Translations under genes and position numbers: made by a program
In this document: positions 8,295-15,568 of the stretch, in pieces
How the letters are laid out: each line of letters starts with the position of its first letter
Position numbering within the stretch: position 1 is the first letter of the stretch
The notes under the pieces: model-generated
Database searches by the model: none
Told to the model about the DNA's origin: nothing
The model's input: the letters and a program-made list of their open reading frames with translations, nothing else
Source: Planctomycetota bacterium
GTDB lineage: Bacteria; Planctomycetota; Planctomycetia; Pirellulales; Pirellulaceae
Assembly (NCBI GenBank): GCA_027622275.1
Contig: JAQBZB010000053.1
Span: forward strand, 1 to 37,635
Direction: 5' to 3'
DNA length: 37,635 nt

Positions 8295-9833
8295 TTATGT
8301 GGGCTGAGTAGCGCTTTGTGTCAACACAATTCGGTTCACCGCGTCGAGAATCGCCAGCACGGTCGCCTCGACCGTATCCGTTGAAACGCCACGTCCTCGG
8401 AAGCTGGTGCCATTGTACTCAATTTCCAAGGTAACTTCGCCCAAGGCGTCGTGTCCGAGCGTCGCGCTGCGAACTTGATAATCCTTGCATCGCAGCCTGA
8501 TCCCGGTGATCTTCTCGGTCGCGAGAAATGCGGCATCAATCGGCCCGTCGCCATCCGACAGCTCTTCAGTGAACTCCTGATCGCCATGCCGCAACGTCAA
8601 ACTGACTCTCGGCTTCCGGCCAGTCCCGGAAGTCGCCTCGAACGACACCACGGACCACTCTTGTTCCGGTGCCGAGCGGATCTGCTTCTCGATCAAAGCT
8701 GCGATATCGCCATCATAGATCTCCTTCTTCTTATCCGCGAGTTCTTTGAACTCTTCGAATACCGCATGTAACTGCTCCCCGGTCAGGCGGTATCCGAACG
8801 AGTTCGCGCGATCCGCCAACGCCGCTCGTCCGCTGTGCTTGCCGAGTACCAAATCGGTTCTCATGAAGCCGACATCTTCGGGTCGCATGATCTCATAGGT
8901 CGTGCGCTCCTTCAACATGCCGTCCTGGTGAATGCCGGCTTCGTGAGCGAACGCGTTTCGACCGACGATGGCTTTGTTGCGTTGGACTTGAATTCCCGTG
9001 ATCGAAGATACCAGCCGGCTGGTCGGAACCAAGCGCTGTGTGGTGATCCCCGTTTCGCAGCCGTAGTAGTCGGCGCGAGTCCGCATCGCCATCACCACTT
9101 CTTCGAGCGAACAGTTGCCTGCTCGCTCGCCGATGCCGTTGATCGTACATTCGATCTGCCCCGCTCCGTTGGTGACAGCGGCTAAGCTGTTCGCAACCGC
9201 TAAACCAAGATCGTTGTGGCAGTGGATACTGATCACCGCCTTGTCGATGTTCGGCACACGGTCGCAGAGCATCTTGATCGTTTCGCCCATCTGTGCCGGC
9301 GTCGCGTACCCGACCGTATCTGGGATATTGACGGTCGTTGCTCCCGCGTCGATGGCCGCTTCGACGACTTCGCACAGAAAGTCTTTCTCGGTCCGGGCGG
9401 CGTCTTCGGGCGAGAACTCGACGTTGTCGCAATAACTGGCGGCTCGCTTCACTCCGGCAACCGCCCGCTGGACGATCTCCTCTGTCGTCATCTTGAGTTT
9501 GAACTCGCGATGAATCGCGCTAGTCGCCAGAAACACGTGAATGCGAGCCGACTCGGCGTGCTTCAAGGCTTCCCAGGCTCGATCGATGTCACCTTCCGCG
9601 CAGCGGGCCAATCCGCAGATTGTCGAACCGCGGATCGAACGAGCAATCTCCTGGACCGCCTCGAAATCGCCGGGGGAAGCGATCGGAAAGCCCGCCTCGA
9701 TCACATCAACGCCGAGATCAACCAGCGCCTGGGCAATCTCCATCTTCTCGTTCAAGTTCATGCTCGCGCCCGGCGATTGCTCGCCATCGCGCAAGGTTGT
9801 GTCAAAGATAACGATACGTCGGTTCTCAGTCAT
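8295..9833 (-). CDS. leuA: 2-isopropylmalate synthase
   Basis: The first committed enzyme of leucine synthesis: it condenses acetyl-CoA with 2-oxoisovalerate to 2-isopropylmalate in the cytoplasm. At 512 residues it has the length of the bacterial short type (about 515-525). The TIM-barrel domain opens with IFDTTLRDGEQSPG (catalytic R15-D16) and has the metal-binding HCH at 204-206 in ISIHCHNDLGLAVANS, followed by INGIGERAGN. The C-terminal part (about 395-505) is the leucine-sensing regulatory domain typical of the family, so feedback inhibition by leucine is expected. The 280-base upstream region holds a leucine-rich leader peptide and an intrinsic terminator, which suggests attenuation control as well. 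No leuB, leuC or leuD lies in the window. Confidence 0.97.
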   Translation of the reverse strand: MTENRRIVIFDTTLRDGEQSPGASMNLNEKMEIAQALVDLGVDVIEAGFPIASPGDFEAVQEIARSIRGSTICGLARCAEGDIDRAWEALKHAESARIHVFLATSAIHREFKLKMTTEEIVQRAVAGVKRAASYCDNVEFSPEDAARTEKDFLCEVVEAAIDAGATTVNIPDTVGYATPAQMGETIKMLCDRVPNIDKAVISIHCHNDLGLAVANSLAAVTNGAGQIECTINGIGERAGNCSLEEVVMAMRTRADYYGCETGITTQRLVPTSRLVSSITGIQVQRNKAIVGRNAFAHEAGIHQDGMLKERTTYEIMRPEDVGFMRTDLVLGKHSGRAALADRANSFGYRLTGEQLHAVFEEFKELADKKKEIYDGDIAALIEKQIRSAPEQEWSVVSFEATSGTGRKPRVSLTLRHGDQEFTEELSDGDGPIDAAFLATEKITGIRLRCKDYQVRSATLGHDALGEVTLEIEYNGTSFRGRGVSTDTVEATVLAILDAVNRIVLTQSATQPT

Positions 9834-9889
9834 GGATATGGCTTTCGATTATTTGAGCTGTTTATGTACTTCACATTACGCTTGGCCGA

Positions 9890-9910
9890 AGGCCGGTCCT
9901 AGACCGGCCT
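9890..9910. repeat. Perfect hairpin in the leuA 5' leader
   Basis: Arms 9890-9898 and 9902-9910 (AGGCCGGTC / GACCGGCCT) are perfect, with a three-base loop. The hairpin lies between the attenuator-like terminator and the leuA start codon, about 57 bases before the ATG. It has no T-run, so it is more likely a small intergenic palindrome or an mRNA-stability stem than a terminator. Confidence 0.7.
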
Positions 9911-9990
9911 GGGAAGTAACAGCTCAGCCCTCGAGCGGCAAATCCTTCGACAGCGTTGAAGCAGACGGTTCATTTGGCTTGTATCCCAAC

Positions 9991-10021
9991 AAAAAACCCC
10001 AAGGCGAAGAGAGCCTCGGGG
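9991..10021 (-). terminator. Intrinsic terminator in the leuA leader (probable attenuator)
   Basis: Read on the minus strand, a nine-pair stem CCCCGAGGC / GCCTTGGGG (10013-10021 with 9997-10005; one G-U pair) closes a seven-base loop. It is followed directly by six U residues (9991-9996). It sits downstream of a leucine-codon-rich mini-ORF and upstream of leuA, where an attenuator would be. No other convincing minus-strand gene just upstream needs a terminator here. Confidence 0.85.
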
Positions 10022-10053
10022 TCCGCTTGTGTCTTAAAGGTGGCGAGAGTCCC

Positions 10054-10113
10054 CTACGGCTGGCAGCAACCGAGTGATAGCAGCAGGAGTAGGGCTATAT
10101 TGTTGGTCTTCAT
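10054..10113 (-). CDS. Leucine-rich leader peptide (leuL-like)
   Basis: A 19-codon reading frame, MKTNNIALLLLLSLGCCQP, with five consecutive leucine codons (CTA CTC CTG CTG CTA) and a sixth one two codons later. CTA is an unusual leucine codon for a GC-rich genome, which would make the run sensitive to charged tRNA-Leu supply. The stop lies 32 bases before an intrinsic terminator, and leuA follows. In classic leu attenuation, a ribosome stalled at leucine codons prevents terminator formation. A small hairpin (CGGTT/AGCCG) covers the end of the frame, and GGGG just after the stop could compete for the terminator's CCCC arm. The Shine-Dalgarno site is weak (GAAGTG). The alternative is a remnant lipoprotein signal peptide, since LSLGC resembles a lipobox. 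Confidence 0.75.
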   Translation of the reverse strand: MKTNNIALLLLLSLGCCQP

Positions 10114-10380
10114 CGATCACTTCGAGCTGTACCGCTCGAATTCCTCAAGGGGCTCGCTGGAGCCGCTAAATCTAAAACTCACCAGTGTTTGAGTCTATCC
10201 AGCCCATTCGGCCGGGTCAAGTTCGGGACACTCGCTAGCGAAAGCATCGAATGTTCCGTTGGCCTGGTGGACAAACGCGGATCCGCAATGTTCGCGCCAG
10301 CCCTGCTGTAGCTTTACGCACGCCAGAAAATCGCATTCGTGAGAACTGGATTGGATCGTATACTTCCGAAGATCTGCGTA

Positions 10381-10417
10381 GGGCTGTGCCCACCAACGCG
10401 AATGGTGGGCACAGCCC
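10381..10417. repeat. Perfect inverted repeat before the zinc-ribbon gene
   Basis: Fourteen-base perfect arms, GGGCTGTGCCCACC (10381-10394) and its complement at 10404-10417, flank a nine-base spacer. It lies 40 bases upstream of the small gene at 10458. It resembles the other gene-edge palindromes of this window in design but not in sequence. The rest of the 9834-10457 interval holds only the leuA leader elements and a weak minus-strand coding trace at 10195-10380. Confidence 0.8.
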
Positions 10418-10457
10418 ACCCTGCGACTTCCCGCCCAGCGGACGTTCAAGCCGAGAG

Positions 10458-10700
10458 ATGGAAATGGCTGGCGAATTCCTGGACTTATCAAGCGATCCTG
10501 AACCGGCAGCCTCGTCCAGCGGCCCCGCACAAGCTCGTCGATTCGTGGGAATTCAGTTCGCATGCTGTAGCATCTATTCCCGTGTTTACGTCAATATGGA
10601 AGGGACTGCGTACGTCGGAAACTGCCCTAAATGCACGAAACGCGTCGAGCTGAAAATCGGCCCCGGTGGGACGGACAGCCGCTTTTTCACTGCGTATTGA
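10458..10700 (+). CDS. Small conserved planctomycete protein with CPKC zinc-ribbon half
   Basis: An 80-residue protein. The C-terminal half carries a paired-cysteine pattern: CC in FACCSIYSRVYVN and CPKC in YVGNCPKCTKRVELKIG, ending GPGGTDSRFFTAY. I recall this closing block from small uncharacterised planctomycete proteins. The four cysteines suggest a zinc ribbon. The first 30 residues are acidic and low in complexity. The frame is open upstream to 10251, but that part crosses an inverted repeat and looks non-coding. ATG 10458 is therefore chosen, with ATG 10464 as an alternative; neither has a strong Shine-Dalgarno site. The function is unknown. Its neighbours are other planctomycete-type orphans. 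Confidence 0.65.
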   Translation: MEMAGEFLDLSSDPEPAASSSGPAQARRFVGIQFACCSIYSRVYVNMEGTAYVGNCPKCTKRVELKIGPGGTDSRFFTAY

Positions 10701-10754
10701 GCCATTCCGGCGTTTCCCCTATGATCCGCCCGCCGGTCGGTGGCCGGTTGCTGA

Positions 10755-10815
10755 GTACGATGGCCTTCCAAGGCCGTCGAATTCCGTACTCGATGGCCTT
10801 GGAAGGCCATCGTAC
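10755..10815. repeat. Perfect 21-base inverted repeat
   Basis: Arms 10755-10775 and 10795-10815 (GTACGATGGCCTTCCAAGGCC and its exact complement) are separated by 19 bases. Each arm itself contains a smaller palindrome around GGCCTTCCAAGGCC. It lies between the stop at 10700 and the start at 10853, so it could end the upstream transcript or be a mobile palindrome. Confidence 0.9.
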
Positions 10816-10852
10816 ACGCCAACAACTTTCGGGGAGGCAGCAAGGTTCGAGG

Positions 10853-11341
10853 ATGTTCGAGTTCGACGTTCAACGATGCACGCGACATTGCGCGAAGACT
10901 GAGCGGGAGTTTCGGCCTGGCGAGATATTCCACTCGGTGCTCGTTTCGGAAGGAGCTTCGATCGTCCGCTACGATTACTCGCAGGAGGCGTGGGATCAAC
11001 CTCCGGACGACGTCGTCGGGTGGTGGAAGTCTCAGATGCCTGAGCCCAACGCCAAAAAAGTCCATTGGGCGCCCAACGATGTGATGCTCCATTATTTCGA
11101 GCAACTTGACAGCGATCCGAGTAAAGCCGATGTGCGTTACGTCCTGGCCTTGTTAATGGTGCGGCGTCGAATCGTACGGCTCGAAGACTCGGAAACCGAT
11201 GAAGCCGGCAACGAACAGTTGTTGCTCTATTGCCCGAAGAACGAAACAGACTACAAGGTCGACGTATTCAACCCGACGCCTGAACGGGCAGCCGAGATCC
11301 AAGACGAGTTGTCAAAGCTGCTCTTCGCAGACGCCACCTGA
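10853..11341 (+). CDS. Conserved hypothetical protein of planctomycete type
   Basis: A 162-residue soluble protein with no signal peptide or membrane helix. It opens MFEFDVQRCTRHCAKTEREF, a CxxxC arrangement that could bind metal, followed by RPGEIFHSVLV. A tryptophan-rich segment (about residues 45-65) precedes a helical region with VRYVLALLMVRRRIVRLE. It ends with a PERAAEIQDELSKLLF helix. This pattern looks like a planctomycete family often annotated only as hypothetical; I cannot name a function. ATG 10853 is supported by AAGG at 10842-10845; the frame upstream of it runs through the 10755-10815 palindrome and is not coding. The lipoprotein gene starts 60 bases after its stop and may share its transcript. 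Confidence 0.75.
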   Translation: MFEFDVQRCTRHCAKTEREFRPGEIFHSVLVSEGASIVRYDYSQEAWDQPPDDVVGWWKSQMPEPNAKKVHWAPNDVMLHYFEQLDSDPSKADVRYVLALLMVRRRIVRLEDSETDEAGNEQLLLYCPKNETDYKVDVFNPTPERAAEIQDELSKLLFADAT

Positions 11342-11401
11342 CCAGCAGTAACCGCGGCAGGAAGCCGCTCGACGAGACAAACACGCAGCAAGGATGCTGA
11401 G

Positions 11402-12349
11402 TTGAATCGAACGTTAGGAATTGGATGCCTGCTTTTGACGCTGTTTGTGGCCAGCGGCGCAACATGCCACCACCGCACGTTCGGCGTCGATCCCATGGCA
11501 CCCGCTGCCTTCACCACGCCCCCGACGCTCGATGAAATCATTTACGCGGTCAATGCGAACACGAACCGCGTTCAACAGCTTCACTCCGACAGCGCATGGC
11601 TTTCGCTGCCCGGACTACCGGGGCTTCGCACCACCGTCTCGCTTGAACGCGAGCGACGATTCCGCCTGAAGTCGAAATTGATCGGCCCGGAACTCGACAT
11701 CGGCAGCAACGACGAGTTGTTCTGGTTCTGGGCCAAGCAATCGCCCGAGCCGGTCGTCTTTTACGCCAGCCATCGCGACTTCGCAGCCAGCCCAGCGCGC
11801 GGCATGTTTCCGGTCGATCCGCATTGGCTGATCGAAGCGATCGGCTTGGTGCAGCTCGAACCGGGTGGAATGCACGAGGGGCCGTTCACTCGTGAGGACG
11901 GTCGCGTCGAGGTGCGCACGCGTCTGCCAGGACCGACTGGCGATATGACCAGAGTGCTCGTCATTGATGGCCGCTATGGGTGGATCCTCGAACAGCACTT
12001 GTTCGACGCCGCGGGCCGGGCCGTCGCATCAGCCCGCACAAGCGGACATCGATACTACGCTGCAGCCGCGGTCTCGCTGCCGCATCGGATCGAGATCGAG
12101 ATGCCCGATGCCCAGTTATCCTTGACAATCGATGTCAGCGAGTACTCCATCAACTCGCTGTATGGCAGCCCCGAGGAGCTGTGGGGGATGCCACGGTTCG
12201 AGGGCTTCACTCCCGTGAACATCGCCGCGCCGCAATACGCTCCGCCAGCGAGCCCGATGACCAGTTCACGCCAAAGTTTCCCGTCGACCGGCCCGCCCTC
12301 GCGACTCACGCAACGGCCCGCTTATCGTGGCTACTCGACGGTTCAATGA
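11402..12349 (+). CDS. Predicted lipoprotein, LolA-like fold candidate
   Basis: A 315-residue exported protein beginning at TTG 11402, with AAGGA at 11390-11394. The N-terminus (LGIGCLLLTLFVASGATC) is a signal peptide ending at a cysteine, so it is probably a lipoprotein, though GATC is not a textbook lipobox. The body starts PTLDEIIYAVNANTNRVQQLHSDSAWLSLPG and continues through long amphipathic strands such as LRTTVSLERERRFRLKSK. This is the layout of LolA/LolB-like or outer-membrane lipoprotein-sorting domains found in planctomycete secreted proteins. The last 50 residues are a Pro/Ser/Thr-rich tail. Assignment to the LolA-like fold is inference from pattern, and a specific substrate cannot be proposed. 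Confidence 0.75.
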   Translation: MNRTLGIGCLLLTLFVASGATCHHRTFGVDPMAPAAFTTPPTLDEIIYAVNANTNRVQQLHSDSAWLSLPGLPGLRTTVSLERERRFRLKSKLIGPELDIGSNDELFWFWAKQSPEPVVFYASHRDFAASPARGMFPVDPHWLIEAIGLVQLEPGGMHEGPFTREDGRVEVRTRLPGPTGDMTRVLVIDGRYGWILEQHLFDAAGRAVASARTSGHRYYAAAAVSLPHRIEIEMPDAQLSLTIDVSEYSINSLYGSPEELWGMPRFEGFTPVNIAAPQYAPPASPMTSSRQSFPSTGPPSRLTQRPAYRGYSTVQ

Positions 12350-12405
12350 ACTGCCGCGATGTTACGTTGAGCTGGTCACGACGTATTCAGCTTCGACACC
12401 CACGT

Positions 12406-13743
12406 TCATTTCAAGCCGTCCTGTTTTATGATGAGTTCATCGCGGGTCATGCTGCAATCAAACGCCGCTCCGAAATCATCCCACCGGACAGTGAGTGTCC
12501 CATCATTGTTTGCCGACAGAAATGTAATCGGATTCCATTTCCCTGCCCAACAGGCTTGGAGCCGTGTGCCCGGCTGCAGCTTTGCATCCGCGGGCACGAA
12601 TTGTGAATCGGACGGGACGGCGATTGTCACGGGATAAGCTTTAAGCGGCTTTGGTTTTGAATCGACGCTGCCAGCGTCAATTGCAGTCTCCGGACGCGGC
12701 GTCGCGGCTGAAGAAGGGGCATTGGCGAGTTGGGCCGACGGATTCAGAACTTCCTTTCTGATGATCAGTTCGGCGCGGACCATGCTACAGTCGAATTTCT
12801 CCCCGAAATCGTCCCAACGAACATCGAGGGAGCCATCTTCGTTCTCTGACAGCGTTGTAATCGGGTTCCATTTATCCGACCAACACGCCTCCAGCCGTGT
12901 GCCGGGTGTGAGCTTGGCATTCGGTGGGACAACCACCGAGTGCTCCGGGACATCAATCGACACGGGATAGCTCTTCCGCCGCTTCATTCCATTGGGAATT
13001 TCCTTCGCGCCAACATCGTTTTTGTGAGCAACTTTCTTTCCCGCAGTCGCCAGCGGAACCTTTGCTGGTGGCGCGGGATTATAAGCCGGCGAAACGGGAT
13101 TTACTTGCCGGACTCGAGGACGGGGCCTCGGTGTATCCGTTCGGTAGCCCGCGACATAAAGGCCGATCATTATCGGGAATATGAGGAGGATGCTAGAGCC
13201 AAGCAGCCCCCTGCCAATGATTTTGTAATACGAGGGCAGATGTCCGCCGTATTGGCCGATGGCGCGGACCACGTCGGGCGAAATCAGGCCCGTAATTCCC
13301 AAGACGAACATCAGCGGCACGAGGCCGAGGACGATCATAAAGACCGACCCGGTGACCGCTTGCAGCACAAGGCTGCCGACGATAAGGACGATCCCAAACG
13401 CGAGCGAACCGCAGGCAGCGAGTCGCATTCTCGCGTCGGTCGGACCACCGGAAGGATTCGAGACGCCTGCGCTTCCAGGGTTCGAACCCGCGTAGCTCCC
13501 AAGGGGATTCGCCCCACCGTGACTCGGCACAGACGTCGGCACCGTAGGAAATTGCGAGAGGTCGACTCCAGCCAGTAGATCGAAGGGATCGCTGTCCGAC
13601 TGTGGGGCAGACGGGGACGAAGTCGCGGCGATTGCTACCGTGAACGTCGCTCCGCATTGCTGGCAACGGACGCCTTTGCCGAGGCTGCTGTCCGCGACCT
13701 GATAATGTTTAGCGCAATTCGGGCATTCGATGATGTGGGACAT
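12406..13743 (-). CDS. Zinc-ribbon membrane protein with two tandem tudor/Agenet-like domains
   Basis: A 445-residue protein. Residues 1-35 are an MJ0042-type zinc ribbon (CPNCAKHYQV, then CQQCGATF). A Ser/Pro/Gly linker follows, then about four hydrophobic segments (roughly residues 105-215). The C-terminal part holds two copies of a 65-residue unit, each with PGTRLxACWxxKWNPIT, a short acidic turn, (L)xVRWDDFG, and FDCSMxRxELIIK. The tryptophan-rich unit resembles tudor/Agenet/SH3-like barrels; its ligand is unknown. ATG 13743 is chosen because it begins exactly at the zinc ribbon. The open frame extends to 13890 but would overlap the glycosidase-like gene at 13820. The protein probably sits in the inner membrane with cytoplasmic termini, but the topology is inferred. 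Confidence 0.75.
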   Translation of the reverse strand: MSHIIECPNCAKHYQVADSSLGKGVRCQQCGATFTVAIAATSSPSAPQSDSDPFDLLAGVDLSQFPTVPTSVPSHGGANPLGSYAGSNPGSAGVSNPSGGPTDARMRLAACGSLAFGIVLIVGSLVLQAVTGSVFMIVLGLVPLMFVLGITGLISPDVVRAIGQYGGHLPSYYKIIGRGLLGSSILLIFPIMIGLYVAGYRTDTPRPRPRVRQVNPVSPAYNPAPPAKVPLATAGKKVAHKNDVGAKEIPNGMKRRKSYPVSIDVPEHSVVVPPNAKLTPGTRLEACWSDKWNPITTLSENEDGSLDVRWDDFGEKFDCSMVRAELIIRKEVLNPSAQLANAPSSAATPRPETAIDAGSVDSKPKPLKAYPVTIAVPSDSQFVPADAKLQPGTRLQACWAGKWNPITFLSANNDGTLTVRWDDFGAAFDCSMTRDELIIKQDGLK

Positions 13744-13819
13744 GGAGAATCCGGTTCGTGAGTCAAGCGATTGAGCTTCCGCCATCGTACTGTTTGAATC
13801 AGCTGGTTGATATCGATGC

Positions 13820-15466
13820 TCAGTCGCGGAACTGAAATGAGTACAGATCGGCATCGCGCAGTACGAACCGCACTCGTACCGCACGGCCAATCAACGGCGA
13901 GAGATCGGCCTTGGTTTTCCAGGTAACGCCGCGGTCGAGCGTGTCGCCGAACAGCTCCTCGCAATCGTCGAGTGAGTATCCGGGCACTAGCTGGCCTTGC
14001 TCATCTTGAAGCTCGACTTGAATACTTCCCGCGGCGGACGTGGCGAAGTTCAACCGGAGCGTCTTCCCAGTGAAGGTGATTGGCTTCGTGACGAGTTCGC
14101 CGCCGCTCATCGGAGCTTGCGCGGAGACAAAGCCATCCAGTCGCAATGTGTATCGCCGCAGCAGGTCGCTGGTGTCGGTCCAGTAGCTCTCCACCGCGTA
14201 GAGTGAGAGTTCGTTCGGGGCACCCTCGAGCGTTCCCTTTGTCTCGACTGGATGCCAGGCGATGAATTGATGTCCGTAGTTCCAGGTTCCTGGGCGTTCG
14301 ATCCCGGGGCGCAGAAATCCTTCGTTCCAGCGTTTGAAGCTGACGCCATCCCGACTCGCCATCAGCAGCCCTTCGGTTATCGCTCGGCCATAACGTTCGC
14401 TGGCCTTGGCACGCCAGAGACGATTTTCCAGTTCGGGGAGCGCTCGCAAAGATGCGGACCAACGCGCGGTGCGATCCGGGCCCGCACTCGCGCGGGCCTC
14501 ATGGTCCGGGCCGTCGTTATGGCCTCGCTCGACATAGCGCGTTGGAAAGCCGATCAACAAATGCGGCGCGCGATGATAGGGCTTGACCTGGTTCGTATAG
14601 AGTTGCTCCGATGGCGAATCGACATAGCGCAGGTCCTGCTGGTCCGTCCAGTTGAGGAAGTCCTTGGACGTGGCCGTGCGAATGGCACGATGCCCCTGCG
14701 GGTTCCAAACCTCTTTGTCGTCGTAGCCTCCCTTCGTGAAATAGCGCCAATACGCGCGGTAGTGGCCGTGTTCAGCATCCCAGAACGCAAGATTCTGCGA
14801 GTCAAACGCCCCGTCGGTGAGGATCGGTTTGTCGCTCATCGGCGACCAATGCAACCCGTCGGGAGACTTGAACGCAAGCAAACCTCGGCGGTGATCTGTC
14901 GGCAGCCGGTTGGCCGGCAGTAGCGCCTTGTAGCGGGCGTCCGGCGGGGCGTCAGGGTTCTCGTCTTTGAACACCGCCGGCTCACCCGGTTCGGAAGTCG
15001 CATCCCCGATTTTCTGCCGGACCATGACGATGTTGTTGGCCTTGCTTCCCTGAAACTCATGCAGTCCCAACGCGGGCTTCCGCCAGTGAATGCCGTCGTC
15101 GCTCTCCGCATAACAGCAGAACTGCCCGTGGGTCCCGGCATCAACTCCGTTGGCAGTGACGGTCAGCTGCCCAGCTGCGTAGTACATGCGGTGTCGTTCG
15201 CCATCCTTGAAGATACTGTGATAGACCGTGCCGCTCCCTTCCCAAGGCTCGTCATGTTCCAGCACGACCTCGTGCGGCACCGGATGATGCAACCGCAACT
15301 CCGCCTTACCCACCAGCCGCTCGATCAAACCATCCTCGACAAACAGTTCACGCCGCGAACCAATCTCAACCACCGTCCCCGGCGACTGCAGGTTTCCCGA
15401 ATATTCCGCAGCTGCTGCGAGCGATGCGATATCGATAATCAACAAGATCGTAATGCTGCGAATCAT
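13820..15466 (-). CDS. Secreted glycoside hydrolase-like five-bladed propeller (GH32/43-type)
   Basis: An exported 548-residue protein. The signal peptide MIRSITILLIIDIASLAAAA precedes a propeller that begins RRELFVEDGLIERL. Blade motifs typical of GH32/GH43-related planctomycete proteins include FKDGERHRMYYAAG, CYAESDDGIHWRKPALGL, LLAFKSPDGLHWSPMSD and LMASRDGVSFKRW. A beta-sandwich-like C-terminus (about 440-548) follows. Members are presumed to act on plant or algal polysaccharide or fructan-like sugars, but many are uncharacterised and I cannot identify catalytic residues with certainty. The start has GAGGA upstream at a seven-base spacing. It is on the same strand as the zinc-ribbon gene, with 76 bases between them. 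Confidence 0.8.
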   Translation of the reverse strand: MIRSITILLIIDIASLAAAAEYSGNLQSPGTVVEIGSRRELFVEDGLIERLVGKAELRLHHPVPHEVVLEHDEPWEGSGTVYHSIFKDGERHRMYYAAGQLTVTANGVDAGTHGQFCCYAESDDGIHWRKPALGLHEFQGSKANNIVMVRQKIGDATSEPGEPAVFKDENPDAPPDARYKALLPANRLPTDHRRGLLAFKSPDGLHWSPMSDKPILTDGAFDSQNLAFWDAEHGHYRAYWRYFTKGGYDDKEVWNPQGHRAIRTATSKDFLNWTDQQDLRYVDSPSEQLYTNQVKPYHRAPHLLIGFPTRYVERGHNDGPDHEARASAGPDRTARWSASLRALPELENRLWRAKASERYGRAITEGLLMASRDGVSFKRWNEGFLRPGIERPGTWNYGHQFIAWHPVETKGTLEGAPNELSLYAVESYWTDTSDLLRRYTLRLDGFVSAQAPMSGGELVTKPITFTGKTLRLNFATSAAGSIQVELQDEQGQLVPGYSLDDCEELFGDTLDRGVTWKTKADLSPLIGRAVRVRFVLRDADLYSFQFRD

Positions 15467-15568
15467 TGGGATTCCTCACGATGTGTCCTACAGAGGATAA
15501 GGTTTTAGCAAGGTTTATGGTCTCAGCCGCATCAGACTTGCCGTCGTAGAGTTCCTATCCAACGATCA

